Shown here piece after piece: positions 8,933 to 17,892 of a stretch of DNA of 64,000 bases (the stretch's first letter is position 1; each line of letters opens with the position of its first letter). The translations under genes were made by a program, and so were the position numbers. Source of the stretch: Citromicrobium bathyomarinum (GTDB lineage: Bacteria > Pseudomonadota > Alphaproteobacteria > Sphingomonadales > Sphingomonadaceae); the NCBI RefSeq assembly GCF_021021475.1, contig NZ_JAINWL010000002.1, positions 682,001 to 746,000 on the forward strand, given 5' to 3'. The notes beneath the pieces were generated by a model. It saw nothing but the letters and a program-made list of their open reading frames with translations, did not search any database and was not told the DNA's origin.

Positions 8933-10228
8933 CTAACTGTTCCGGAAGAGCGATGCCGCTGAGGCAATGTTCGATCTGAAATAGGAATGGACATAGCTCG
9001 CGCACAGCGATCCGTGCACGAATAGCGCTTCGGTGCGTCCGCCGTTGGGATTGCGGGTCTGGGCGAAGGGCGCGAGATCGGTCTCGATCCGCGAATAGTG
9101 AAAGCCGTGTCCGCGCAGCGTGCCGCCGGGCCACGGGCATTCCTGCAGGCCGAGACCGCCAAGGCGCGACTGCATGATAGTGCGGCCGGGCATAAGCCCC
9201 GCCATCGCGTGGGACTGTCCGTCGATCGTCTCCAGCTCCTGCGCACAGACCATCATGCCCCCGCATTCGGCCAGAATCGGCTTGCCCCGTTCGTGATGGG
9301 CCCGCAGCGCATCCAGAAACGCGCGGTTATTCGCCAGCGCTTCGGCATGGAGTTCGGGATAGCCGCCGGGCAGCCAGAGCGCATCGCAATCGGGCAGGGG
9401 GTCTCCGGCAAGCGGAGAGAAGAAATGGAGGTCCGCCCCTATTTCGCGAAGCACCACCAGATTGTCGGGATAAATGAAGGCGAAACAGGCATCGCGGGCG
9501 ATCGCGATGCGTTGTCCTTCGAGGTCCGCCGGAAGCGCGGCGTAATCGGCACCGGGGCTGAAGGTGACCGGCGGCGGCAGCTGGTCCACCTCGTCAGGAA
9601 GGCCTCGCGCGCAGGCCGCGATCCGTTCGTCCAGACCGGCGATCTCGTCCGCCATCAGCAGGCCGAGATGGCGTTCGGGCAGGGCGAATTCGGCGCTGCG
9701 CTCCACCGCGCCCAGCCATCGCACCGGCGGGCGCACGCTGTCTTCCAGCATGGCGGCATGGCGCGCGCTTCCCACGCGGTTGGCGATCGCGCCGTGCAGC
9801 GCAATATCGCTGCGATAGGTTGCCAGCCCGTGCACGATCGCGCCGAAGCTTTGCGCCATGGCCGAACCGTCGATCACCGCCAGCACCGGCAGGCCGAAGC
9901 GCGCGGCGATATCGGCAGCCGACGGATCGCCGTCGAACAGGCCCATAACGCCTTCGACCAGGATGACATCCGCCTCGCACGCCGCCTCGTAGAGCAGGCG
10001 GCGGCAATCATCCGCGCCCACCATGAACAGGTCGAGCGAGAGGACCGGATGCCCGCCCGCCCGCTCGAGGATCATCGGGTCGAGGAAGTCGGGCCCGCAC
10101 TTGAACACGCGCACCCGCAGGCCACGATCGCGGTAGCGGCGCGCGATGGCGGCAGTGATTGTGGTCTTGCCCTGTCCCGACGCGGGCGCGGCGACCAGCA
10201 GCGCGGGGCAGCGCGCGCTGCCGGTCAA
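8933..10228 (-). CDS. cobB: Cobyrinate a,c-diamide synthase (CobB/CbiA)
   Basis: 431 residues. The enzyme amidates the a and c side chains of cobyrinic acid using glutamine and ATP. The N-terminal dethiobiotin-synthetase-like ATPase has a P-loop (APASGQGKTT, residues 15-24) and the motif KCGPDFLDP; the C-terminal glutamine amidotransferase has the nucleophile in AECGGMM and the catalytic His in VHSYF. Translation begins at a TTG whose bases overlap the cobO stop (TTGA), so coupling to cobO is expected. It is the last gene of the leftward riboswitch-controlled arm. Confidence 0.93.
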   Translation of the reverse strand: MTGSARCPALLVAAPASGQGKTTITAAIARRYRDRGLRVRVFKCGPDFLDPMILERAGGHPVLSLDLFMVGADDCRRLLYEAACEADVILVEGVMGLFDGDPSAADIAARFGLPVLAVIDGSAMAQSFGAIVHGLATYRSDIALHGAIANRVGSARHAAMLEDSVRPPVRWLGAVERSAEFALPERHLGLLMADEIAGLDERIAACARGLPDEVDQLPPPVTFSPGADYAALPADLEGQRIAIARDACFAFIYPDNLVVLREIGADLHFFSPLAGDPLPDCDALWLPGGYPELHAEALANNRAFLDALRAHHERGKPILAECGGMMVCAQELETIDGQSHAMAGLMPGRTIMQSRLGGLGLQECPWPGGTLRGHGFHYSRIETDLAPFAQTRNPNGGRTEALFVHGSLCASYVHSYFRSNIASAASLFRNS

Positions 10229-10839
10229 AGATCGATGCCTTTCTGCGCGCGAACCCCTGCGCGAAAGGCATGCTTCACGTCGCGGATCGAGCTGACCGTG
10301 TCGGCGGCCTCGATGAAGTCATCATGCGCCGCGCGGCCCGTGATCACCACATGCTGCATCGGCGGCCGGGCCTCGATCGCGGGCATGATCTCTTCCAGCG
10401 AGAGATAGCGATAGGTGACCAGATAGGTCAGCTCGTCGAGCACCACGAGGTGGATTGACGGATCGGCGAGCGCCTCCTTCGCCTTCTCCCATCCCGCGCG
10501 GGCGGCGGCGATATCGCGGTCGCGGTTCTGCGTTTCCCAGGTGAAACCCTCGCCGCAGCGTTCCCAGCGCATGTTGGGGTCGCGAGCGAAATAGGCGCGC
10601 TCGCCCACTTCCTCCTTGCCCTTGATGAACTGGAACACCGCCGCCTTGTTACCATAGCCCAGCGTGCGCGCGACCATCCCGAAGGCGGAGGAGGACTTGC
10701 CCTTGCCGTTCCCGGTCAGGACCAGCAACAGGCCCTTGTCCTCCTGCGCAGCGGCGATGCGCTTGTCGACCACCGCCTTGTGCTTCGCTGTGCGGGCACG
10801 GTGACGGCGGTCGATCTCTTCCTTGTCGGTCTCGCTCAC
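10225..10839 (-). CDS. cobO: Cob(I)yrinic acid a,c-diamide adenosyltransferase
   Basis: 204 residues from a GTG at 10839 (VSETDKEE). It transfers the 5'-deoxyadenosyl group of ATP to cob(I)alamin precursors and belongs to the CobA/CobO/BtuR family. Seen: the P-loop TGNGKGKSSSAFG (about residues 41-53), the family segments FIKGKEEVGER and GEGFTWETQ, the Walker-B-like LVVLDELTY, and a C-terminal KHAFRAGVRAQKGID. Length is normal. It overlaps the upstream membrane-protein gene by four bases and cobB by four. The frame is open far upstream, but that extension does not resemble the family. Confidence 0.95.
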   Translation of the reverse strand: MSETDKEEIDRRHRARTAKHKAVVDKRIAAAQEDKGLLLVLTGNGKGKSSSAFGMVARTLGYGNKAAVFQFIKGKEEVGERAYFARDPNMRWERCGEGFTWETQNRDRDIAAARAGWEKAKEALADPSIHLVVLDELTYLVTYRYLSLEEIMPAIEARPPMQHVVITGRAAHDDFIEAADTVSSIRDVKHAFRAGVRAQKGIDL

Positions 10840-11441
10840 CGGGTGCTGTCCGGCACGCGCTGGCCCGTCAGGCTGCGCGCGGCGACATGCGCGACCACGG
10901 CGATGCCGGTCCAGCTCAGCGTCGCGATCAGCGTGCCGGGGAAATAGCGTTCGAGGCGGGGCAGCCAGCCGGCCAGGCTCGCATCGGGGAAATGTCCGCT
11001 CAGCGCATAGAACCCACCGCTGGAAAAGGCGTTGGAAACGAAGGCCGCACCCGCGACGATGGCGATCAGCGCGGGCAGATGCGCCAGCTTCACCTCGAGC
11101 TTGGCGGCGGCGAAGCGGCCCGCCAGCCACATCACGCCATAGGCGGGCAGCAGCATCCAGTAGGCAGGGGTGAAGCAGAAGCTCTCCCCACCCTCGACAC
11201 CGATCACCGCGAGATCGATCGCGAAGGCCAGCGCGAACAGCGCGGGGAAGGCGAGGCGCGGGCGAATGTAGAACCCGGCGACGAGGAAGCTGGCGAGGCT
11301 GGTTTCGGGCAGGTGCACGAATTCGCTGAGCGAATGCGGGCGGGTCGCCAGCATGACCACCCCAAGCGCAGCGAAGACGAGAATGTCGAACCGCCGGATT
11401 GTGTGATCGGACGGGACGGTGGTGGATAGATCGGACATCAT
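10836..11441 (-). CDS. Riboswitch-controlled membrane protein, possible cobalamin/cobalt uptake component
   Basis: About 201 residues with five to six membrane helices and a central segment GESFCFTPAYWMLLPAYGVMW. The start is ATG 11441 or the adjacent ATG 11438; AGGGAG in the leader favours 11438. The gene is the first after the leftward cobalamin riboswitch and is coupled to cobO, so a role in B12 or cobalt acquisition is very likely. Size, topology and a lone Cys in a membrane-edge motif are reminiscent of BtuM-type small B12 transporters, but I cannot confirm that family by eye. An alternative is a cobalt permease subunit. Confidence 0.75.
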   Translation of the reverse strand: MMSDLSTTVPSDHTIRRFDILVFAALGVVMLATRPHSLSEFVHLPETSLASFLVAGFYIRPRLAFPALFALAFAIDLAVIGVEGGESFCFTPAYWMLLPAYGVMWLAGRFAAAKLEVKLAHLPALIAIVAGAAFVSNAFSSGGFYALSGHFPDASLAGWLPRLERYFPGTLIATLSWTGIAVVAHVAARSLTGQRVPDSTR

Positions 11442-11654
11442 TGGACTCCCTTGAAGTTGCAACGATGCGTTGCCCGGAGCGGCCAGCCGGAAAGGCGAGG
11501 GCCACGGGACAGAAGGCCATGACCGGGGGCCATGGCGCACAAACAGGATCGCGAGTGCCGGATGACGGCCCTCCCTCTTCAACGCACACACAGGTGTCGT
11601 CCACCAAGGGATCGGACCCTCTTTCGACCGGTACATCCCGCCCGGGCGAAGAAC

Positions 11655-11846
11655 GACGGCAACGGGCCGGTTTCCTGACTTGCCGGTTCGACGCGATACC
11701 GCCGCCTTCTCGAAAGGGCAGGGTGCCCTTGCAATGGCGCGATGGCGGTCCGCTCACCGGTTACAGTTGCGGGAGCAGTGCCGGATTGGGCTGGCGTCGC
11801 CAGCCTGCCGGACTTCCCGATTAAGCCCTTGCGGGCACCCGTTACG
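11655..11846 (-). promoter_or_regulatory. Cobalamin (AdoCbl) riboswitch, leftward
   Basis: Read on the minus strand this segment has the conserved parts of a cobalamin riboswitch in order: GGTGCCCGCAAGGGC, then a GGGAA element, a variable hairpin, an AATCCGG segment, CTCCCGCAACTGT, and the B12 box AGTCAGGAAACCGGCC (about 11664-11679). It lies roughly 210 bases before the membrane-protein gene and should repress the arm containing that gene, cobO and cobB when adenosylcobalamin is abundant. Confidence 0.9.
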
Positions 11847-11944
11847 CCGCCCCTGATATGGAGGATCGGCAGCGCAGGCAAGGCTTCGCGGGTGCACAAC
11901 GGGCTTGCCACGCGCGCCGCCCCCGCATATCCGGCGGCCAAGCT

Positions 11945-12110
11945 TCAGGTTCCCCGAGAGGGGATTGAAAGGGAACGCGGTTCAAGACCGTGGCTGCCCC
12001 TGCAACTGTGAGCGGAGAGCCATCGGCCATTATGCCATTGGGGCGCGCAAGCGGCCCGAGAAGGCGGCCCGACCGGCATCGACCCGCGAGCCAGGAGACC
12101 TGCCTGACGC
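11945..12110 (+). promoter_or_regulatory. Cobalamin (AdoCbl) riboswitch, rightward
   Basis: The segment contains GGTTCCCCGAGAGGGG, a GGGAAC element, the core GCCCCTGCAACTGT, and a B12 box GAGCCAGGAGACCTGCC at 12088-12104, in the order expected for a class I-type cobalamin riboswitch. It precedes the BtuB-like receptor by about 180 bases and probably controls the whole rightward cob operon. Only about 100 bases separate it from the leftward riboswitch, so both promoters must lie in 11847-11944. Confidence 0.92.
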
Positions 12111-12293
12111 CGTCGTTCTTCGTCCGGACAGGGTGTGCCGGCCGAACGGGGTCTTCCTCGAGAAACGACAGCCATTGCCTCGTGCGGCGCGTGCCGGACG
12201 GGATGGCTGGTGCGTGCGCCTCGCGGTGTCTGTTCCCGTCATTCCCCTCGACACGATCCGCGCGGAGCGTCGTGTCACTTCTGGGGAATATTC

Positions 12294-14213
12294 ATGCCCG
12301 AAAACTATCGTATTTCCATCCTGGCGCTTGCCTCCGTTCTGTCGCTGTCCACCGCCGCCCACGCGGAAGATGCCGACGATACCATCGTCGTGTCTGCACT
12401 CAGGACGCCGGTCGAGACCGATCGCGTCTCATCTTCCGTTACCGTGCTCGACCTCGAGCGGATCGAGCAGGAACAGGCGATCGCGGTGTCCGACGTGCTG
12501 CTGCGTACGCCCGGTATCAGCCTGAGCCGCAATGGTGGCTACGGTACTGCCACCTCGCTGCGTGTGCGCGGGTCCGATCCGGGGCAGACCGTCCTCGTTG
12601 TCGACGGGATGCGGCTGGCCGACGCCTCCACCACCGATGGCGGGGCCGATTTCGGCAACCTGTTCGCCGACGATATCGAGCGGATCGAGATCCTGCGCGG
12701 GCCGCAGTCGATCCTGTGGGGCAGCAATGCCATCGGCGGCGTGGTCAACGTGCTCACGAACCGCCCAACCGCGCCACTGGAAGGCCGCGTCTCGATCGAG
12801 GGCGGATCGCGCAACACGCTGAATGCGCGTGCGGGTGTCGGCGGCAGCGGCAAGCTGCTCGACTGGCGGATTGCGGGCAGCACCTTCACCACCGACGGAA
12901 TCTCCGCGCGCACCAGCGGCACCGAGCGCGACGGGTTCGAGCGCCAGTCGGCCAGCGGCACGCTGACCGCCAGGATCGCCCCTACGCTCTCGGCCGACCT
13001 GCGCGGCTATTACTCGCATGGCAGCAATGATTTCGACGGGTTTTCAGGTGACAGCCGCGCTTTTGGCGTGACGCAGACCTGGGCGACTTATGCCGGGATC
13101 AATGCGACCGTGCTGGATGGACGGCTCGCCAACCGGGTCGCCTTCATCGAGACCCGGACCGACCGCGACAATTTCGATCCCGCAAGATCGGTCCGCACCA
13201 AGACCTTCGACGCGCAGGGGCGCACGCGGCGCTACGAATATCAGGGCGACCTGACGCTGTCCGACATGGTGCAGGTCTCCTTCGGGGCAGAGCGCGAGGA
13301 ACAGCGCATGCGCACCGCCTCCCCGCGCGACAATAACGCGCCGGTCGATGTGACCCGCGCGTGGGCGGACACGAATAGCCTGTATGCGCTGGCGCGCATC
13401 ACGCCGGTGGCCGGGCTGACGATCGACGGCGGGGTGCGCTACGACGATCACACGCGCTTTGGCGACAACACGGTGTTCAGCGCAGGCGCGAGCTTCGAGC
13501 CATGGAATGGCGGCACGCGGCTGCGGGCGAACTATTCCGAAGGCTTCAAGGCGCCATCGCTCTACCAGCTGTTCAGCCAGTATGGCTTCGCGGACCTCGA
13601 GCCCGAGCATGCCAAGGGCTGGGAAGCGGGGATCGAGCAGGATCTGCTGGATGAGCGTGTGACGTTCTCGGCGGTCTATTTCGAGCGCGACACCGACAAT
13701 CTGATCGATTTCGCCTACTGCCCGACCTCGGCCCCGCTGCCGCCGGAATGCTTCATTCCCGGCAGCGATGTGGAGCGCTTCGGCTATTACGCCAATATCG
13801 ACCAAAGCCATGCACGCGGTGTCGAAGTCGCGGGCGACGCACTGTTCGGACCGATCTTCGCGCGCGCCAATTTCAGCTGGGTCGAGGCCGAAGATCGCAC
13901 GGAGGGTTCCACCTTCGGCCAGCAATTGCCGCGCGTGCCGCAATACCTCGCCAATGCCGCGATCGGCTATCAGGCGCGGCAGGGCCATTCGCTGAGCATC
14001 GCGCTGCGCTATTCGGGCGAAAGCACGGACCGGGCGGGCGGCGATGTGCTTGACGAATACCTGCTGACCGATCTGCGCGGCGAGTTGCACGTGAGCGGGC
14101 CGCTGATACTTTATGGCCGGGTCGAGAACCTGTTCGACACCGACTACGCCACCGCCAAGGGATACGGCACGCTGGGCCGCAGCGTTTACATCGGCCTGAG
14201 GACACGGTTGTGA
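12294..14213 (+). CDS. btuB: TonB-dependent cobalamin receptor (BtuB-like)
   Basis: 639 residues from ATG 12294, preceded by a GGGGA ribosome site. Signal peptide ends near AAHAED. A TonB-box-like DTIVVSA is followed by a plug domain (DVLLRTPGISLSRNGG, RGSDPGQTVLVVDGMR, IEILRGPQSILWGSNAIGGVVNV) and a 22-strand barrel ending in YIGLRTRL. Length and the short plug match BtuB. The in-frame extension back to 12135 runs through the riboswitch leader and is not coding. The protein carries cobalamin or cobinamide across the outer membrane; its location behind a riboswitch and before cob genes supports this substrate. Confidence 0.93.
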   Translation: MPENYRISILALASVLSLSTAAHAEDADDTIVVSALRTPVETDRVSSSVTVLDLERIEQEQAIAVSDVLLRTPGISLSRNGGYGTATSLRVRGSDPGQTVLVVDGMRLADASTTDGGADFGNLFADDIERIEILRGPQSILWGSNAIGGVVNVLTNRPTAPLEGRVSIEGGSRNTLNARAGVGGSGKLLDWRIAGSTFTTDGISARTSGTERDGFERQSASGTLTARIAPTLSADLRGYYSHGSNDFDGFSGDSRAFGVTQTWATYAGINATVLDGRLANRVAFIETRTDRDNFDPARSVRTKTFDAQGRTRRYEYQGDLTLSDMVQVSFGAEREEQRMRTASPRDNNAPVDVTRAWADTNSLYALARITPVAGLTIDGGVRYDDHTRFGDNTVFSAGASFEPWNGGTRLRANYSEGFKAPSLYQLFSQYGFADLEPEHAKGWEAGIEQDLLDERVTFSAVYFERDTDNLIDFAYCPTSAPLPPECFIPGSDVERFGYYANIDQSHARGVEVAGDALFGPIFARANFSWVEAEDRTEGSTFGQQLPRVPQYLANAAIGYQARQGHSLSIALRYSGESTDRAGGDVLDEYLLTDLRGELHVSGPLILYGRVENLFDTDYATAKGYGTLGRSVYIGLRTRL

Positions 14214-14620
14214 CGCTGGCGCCTGCCAGCAGCGGCGCTTCTGTCGTCGTGTGCAGCACCTGCCGCCTGTCCGCCGATCGTCGCGAAGACGACGACGGTC
14301 AGCGCGGCGGCGCGCGCCTTGCGCAGGCGCTGCGCGAGGCACAGGGCGCGAGCGAGCGCTATGCCGACATCGCGATCGAGGAGATGCCCTGCCTGTTCGC
14401 GTGCCAGCGGCACTGTACCGTGCATGTGCGCGGGCCGGGCAAGATCGGCTATGTCCTGGGCGACTTCGCGCCCGACAGCGAGAGCGCCGAGGCGATCCTC
14501 GAATACACCGTGCATCACGCTGAAAGCGAGCACGGCAAGGTCGCCTATGCGAACTGGCCTGCAGGGGTGAAGGGCCACTTCATCGTGCGCGTCCCGCCCG
14601 AAGGGAACGTCGCGACATGA
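14210..14620 (+). CDS. DUF1636 family cysteine-rich protein
   Basis: 136 residues from a GTG that overlaps the receptor stop (GTGA). Cysteine motifs CSTCR (about residues 15-19) and CLFACQRHC (about 61-69) are typical of DUF1636, a small metal-binding or thioredoxin/ferredoxin-like family often encoded in cobalamin operons. Function is unproven; a role in metal handling for B12 synthesis is a reasonable inference from context. It overlaps cobT by four bases. Confidence 0.85.
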   Translation: MTLAPASSGASVVVCSTCRLSADRREDDDGQRGGARLAQALREAQGASERYADIAIEEMPCLFACQRHCTVHVRGPGKIGYVLGDFAPDSESAEAILEYTVHHAESEHGKVAYANWPAGVKGHFIVRVPPEGNVAT

Positions 14621-15633
14621 TCGCTTTCGCCGATCCCGCCGCGTTCTCCCACGCGCTCGCCACGTTGCCCTCGGCCGATCCGCAGGCGCGCGCCGCTGCG
14701 GCTGAGCGGCAGGCGGAGCTGACCAAACCGGCGGGTTCGCTCGGCAGGCTGGAGGAGATCGCGGTCTTCATGGCGGGCTGGCAGGGCACGCCCCGACCTA
14801 CGGCGGATCGGATCGATGTCGTGGTCTTCGCGGGCAATCACGGCTGCGCAGCGCAAGGCGTCAGCGCCTTTCCCATCGAAGTGACCGCACAGATGGTCGC
14901 GAACTTTGACCATGGCGGGGCAGCGATCAACGCGCTTAGCCATGCCTGCGGGGCGAGCCTCGCGGCGATCCCGCTCGACCTCAATGTGCCGACCGCCGAT
15001 ATTTCCCGCGCACCCGCGATGAGCGAGGCGGAATGCCTCGACGCGCTCAACCGGGGGGCGGCTGCGGTGCCGGAGGGATGCCAGCTGTTCGTTCCCGGCG
15101 AGATGGGGATCGGCAACACTACCCCTGCCGCTGCGTTGTGCGCCGCCGCGCTGGGCGGCGAGGCTGAGGCATGGGTGGGCAGGGGCACGGGCGTCGGCGA
15201 TGCGATCCTCGCCCGCAAGCGCGCGCTGGTGGAGGCTGCGCTGGCCCTGCATGGCACTGCATGCACAAATGCCTTTGAAACGCTGCGCCGGCTCGGCGGG
15301 CGCGAGATTGCGGCGATGGCGGGGGCGGTGCTCGCCGCGCGGCACAGGCGTATTCCGGTCATGCTCGACGGGTTCATCGGCTGCGCGGCCATTGCACCGC
15401 TCGCGGCAGAGGCACCAGGCATCGTCGATCACTGCCTCGCGGGGCATTGCTCTGCCGAGAATGCGCATGGTCGCCTGCTTGGCGCTCTTCGTCTTGAGCC
15501 GCTGCTCGCGCTCGATATGCGGCTCGGCGAAGGCTCCGGCGCGGCGGTGGCGGTGCAGATCGTCCGCTCCGCGCTGGCCGCGCATGAGCGGATGGCGACT
15601 TTTGCCGAGGCTGCGGTGGCAGGGGCGACATGA
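14617..15633 (+). CDS. cobT: Nicotinate-nucleotide--dimethylbenzimidazole phosphoribosyltransferase
   Basis: 338 residues, normal length. The enzyme activates the lower-ligand base to alpha-ribazole phosphate. Family motifs: LTKPAGSLGRLE, VFAGNHGCAAQGVSAFP, VPGEMGIGNTTPAAAL, GRGTGVGD, and LRLGEGSGAA with the expected catalytic Glu near the C-terminus. Coupled by ATGA-type overlap to both neighbours. Cytoplasmic, part of nucleotide-loop assembly with the following phosphatase and CobS. Confidence 0.96.
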   Translation: MIAFADPAAFSHALATLPSADPQARAAAAERQAELTKPAGSLGRLEEIAVFMAGWQGTPRPTADRIDVVVFAGNHGCAAQGVSAFPIEVTAQMVANFDHGGAAINALSHACGASLAAIPLDLNVPTADISRAPAMSEAECLDALNRGAAAVPEGCQLFVPGEMGIGNTTPAAALCAAALGGEAEAWVGRGTGVGDAILARKRALVEAALALHGTACTNAFETLRRLGGREIAAMAGAVLAARHRRIPVMLDGFIGCAAIAPLAAEAPGIVDHCLAGHCSAENAHGRLLGALRLEPLLALDMRLGEGSGAAVAVQIVRSALAAHERMATFAEAAVAGAT

Positions 15634-16205
15634 AGCCATTCGACCTCCACCTGCTGCGCCACGGCCCACCGCTGCGCACCGGGCTGATGCTGGGCCATCA
15701 TGACGAACCGGCGGCCCCGGGCGCGCATAGTGCGCTGATCGATCATGCGCAGGGTCTGGGCGCGGCAGAAGTGGTCTCATCGGACCTCAGCCGTGCAAGC
15801 GATGGCGCACGCGCGATTGCCGATGCCCGCGCGCTCCCGCTTCGGATCGATCCGCGCTGGAGGGAGCTCGATTTCGGCGTGTGGGACGGCAAGCCATCGG
15901 CTGCGCTGGCCCCCTGCCAGCTCAGGGATTTCTGGTCCGATCCCGATGCCAACCCGCCGCCCGACGGCGAGCGGTGGAGCGACCTTCGCAGCAGGATCCG
16001 CGATGCCATCGCCGAGCTTGAAAGCACCGCCATCGTGGTCTCGCATGCCGGGGCGATGCGCGCGGCGGTTTCGGTTCTCACCGGGCTCGACCATCGCGGT
16101 GTCTGGGCGTTCAACCTGCCCTATGGCGCGTTGCTCTCGATCCGCGTCTGGCGCGGCGAGGGGAGCGAACCGGCAAGCGGACAGATCGTGGGCCTGCGGA
16201 CATGA
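15630..16205 (+). CDS. Histidine phosphatase, probable alpha-ribazole phosphatase
   Basis: 191 residues. The phosphohistidine motif LLRHGPP is at residues 8-14, a second catalytic Glu in WRELDFGVWDG, and the distal His in VVSHAGAMRA, as in phosphoglycerate-mutase-like phosphatases. In cob operons such proteins (CobC of Salmonella nomenclature) dephosphorylate alpha-ribazole phosphate or adenosylcobalamin phosphate. The place between cobT and cobS supports this. Four-base overlaps on both sides. Confidence 0.88.
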   Translation: MKPFDLHLLRHGPPLRTGLMLGHHDEPAAPGAHSALIDHAQGLGAAEVVSSDLSRASDGARAIADARALPLRIDPRWRELDFGVWDGKPSAALAPCQLRDFWSDPDANPPPDGERWSDLRSRIRDAIAELESTAIVVSHAGAMRAAVSVLTGLDHRGVWAFNLPYGALLSIRVWRGEGSEPASGQIVGLRT

Positions 16206-16912
16206 AATCGCTCATCCTCGCCATCCAGTTCATGACCCGCGTGCCGCTCCCCGTGGTCGCCGCGAACATGCGCGATATGGCGGGTGCGATGCGCTGGTTT
16301 CCGCTGACAGGCGTGATCGTGGGGCTGGCGGTGTGGGGCGCGGTGTGGGCGGGCGGATTGGTCGACCCGCTGGTCGCGGGCGCGGCGGGGCTTATCGTCT
16401 GGGCGGTGATCACCGGCGCGCTTCACCTCGATGGCCTGGGCGACGTGGCCGATGCATCGGGCGGGGCGCACAAGGACGCCAGCCGGATCTCGGAGATTCT
16501 CGCCGATCCGCATATCGGCAGTTTCGGAGTGGTCGCCATCGGCTTGCAGCTATGCGCCAAGCTTGCGCTGCTTTCGGCGCTGTCGAGGGGCGACGCTCTC
16601 TGGGTGTTGCCCGCGATCTGCTGCATCGCCCGGATGGGCCCTCTGCTGTGGGCCAAGATCCTGCCGCCGCTGCACGAGGGCATGGGGACGCAGTTCGCGA
16701 GCGCGCTGCGCTGGTTCGATCTGACGGGCTGGATCATGATCGCCGCGGTCCTGTGCTGGCTTGCGCCCGCGTTTCTGGTGGCGATCCCAGCCATCGGGCT
16801 GTGGGCGCTCTGGGTCCGTTCACGCCTGGGCGGCATATCGGGCGACAGCCACGGCGCGGGGATCGAGATCGTCGAGACCCTGCTGCTGCTCGCCTGGCTC
16901 GCCGCATCATGA
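16202..16912 (+). CDS. cobS: Adenosylcobinamide-GDP ribazoletransferase (cobalamin synthase)
   Basis: 236 residues of polytopic membrane protein. It joins adenosylcobinamide-GDP to alpha-ribazole. Seen: the N-terminal family segment QFMTRVPLP, the metal-binding LHLDGLGDVADASGG (about residues 80-94), DPHIGSFGV, and a late GDSHGAG. Length is within the usual range. Overlaps both neighbours by four bases. Confidence 0.95.
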   Translation: MKSLILAIQFMTRVPLPVVAANMRDMAGAMRWFPLTGVIVGLAVWGAVWAGGLVDPLVAGAAGLIVWAVITGALHLDGLGDVADASGGAHKDASRISEILADPHIGSFGVVAIGLQLCAKLALLSALSRGDALWVLPAICCIARMGPLLWAKILPPLHEGMGTQFASALRWFDLTGWIMIAAVLCWLAPAFLVAIPAIGLWALWVRSRLGGISGDSHGAGIEIVETLLLLAWLAAS

Positions 16913-17892
16913 GCGGCGCGTTCGACTGGCATGGCGGCAGGCTCGACGACGCCTGCGCGCAGTTCGGCGGGACGAGGGAGGAGTGGCTCGACCTGTCGAC
17001 CGGGATCAATCCGTGCCCCTGGCCGGTGCCGGGCGATCTGGCACCCGACTGGCACGCCCTGCCCGATCCTTCCGCGCTGGTCCGGCTGGAGGGCGTGGCC
17101 GCGCAGTATTTCGGCGTCGATCCTTCGCTCTGCTGCGCGGTGCCGGGCAGCGAGATCGGGCTGCGGCTGATTGCCGCGATCCTCGGCCTGCCGGGGCGCT
17201 ATATCGAGCCGACCTATCGCACGCATGCCGCGATGTTTGCGGAGGCGCATTCGGTGGAAGCGCCCCGCGCCGACGACCCGGCGAATGCGCTGGTCATAGC
17301 CAATCCCAACAACCCCGATGGCCGCGTCACACCGCCCGCGATGCTGCGCGAATGGCTCGCGCTGGAGGAGGGGGCTGGTGGCTGGCTGATCGTGGACGAG
17401 GCTTTCGTCGACACCATGCCGCACCTCAGCATCGCGGCGCAAGTCGACCCTGCGCGACAGCTGATCGTGCTGCGATCCTTCGGCAAGTTCTTCGGGCTTG
17501 CGGGCGTGCGGCTGGGCTTCGCGATCGCGCCGCCGGACGTCATCTCCGCACTGCGCAACCTGCTGGGGGACTGGCCCTTTTCTGGCGCGGCACTCGCGAT
17601 CGGCGAGCGCGCCTATGCCGATAGCGCATGGATCGACGCGGCGCGCACGGCGCTTACCGCTCGCGCCGTGCAGTTCGACCGCATTCTGTCGCATCATGGC
17701 ATGGAGCCGCAGGGCGCGTCGCCGCTGTTCCGGCTCGTCCGTGCGGAAAACGCGGGCGCGCTGTTCGATCGCCTCGCCCGGCATCGCATCCTCACCCGGC
17801 CCTACGCCGATCGGCCCGACTGGTTGCGCTTCGGCGTCCCGGCGGACGAAGCGCAGATGCAGCGCGTTGCGAGGGCGCTGGGCGATGGCTGA
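16909..17892 (+). CDS. cobD: Threonine-phosphate decarboxylase-like PLP enzyme (CobD; CobC in Pseudomonas naming)
   Basis: 327 residues from ATG 16909 (MSGAFDWHGGRLDDA), overlapping cobS as ATGA. A fold-type I aminotransferase-family protein: LDLSTGINPCPWP at the N-terminus, NPNNPDGR, the DEAFVD Asp that contacts the PLP ring nitrogen, and RSFGKFFGLAGVRLGF with the PLP lysine. It makes aminopropanol phosphate for the cobinamide side chain. The frame extends upstream across cobS, but this is not the gene. Confidence 0.93.
   Translation: MSGAFDWHGGRLDDACAQFGGTREEWLDLSTGINPCPWPVPGDLAPDWHALPDPSALVRLEGVAAQYFGVDPSLCCAVPGSEIGLRLIAAILGLPGRYIEPTYRTHAAMFAEAHSVEAPRADDPANALVIANPNNPDGRVTPPAMLREWLALEEGAGGWLIVDEAFVDTMPHLSIAAQVDPARQLIVLRSFGKFFGLAGVRLGFAIAPPDVISALRNLLGDWPFSGAALAIGERAYADSAWIDAARTALTARAVQFDRILSHHGMEPQGASPLFRLVRAENAGALFDRLARHRILTRPYADRPDWLRFGVPADEAQMQRVARALGDG

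Noticed and set aside
9098-10408. 436-codon plus-strand frame opposite cobB/cobO
   Set aside because: Arg/His/Gln-rich shadow; the minus-strand enzymes have all catalytic motifs.
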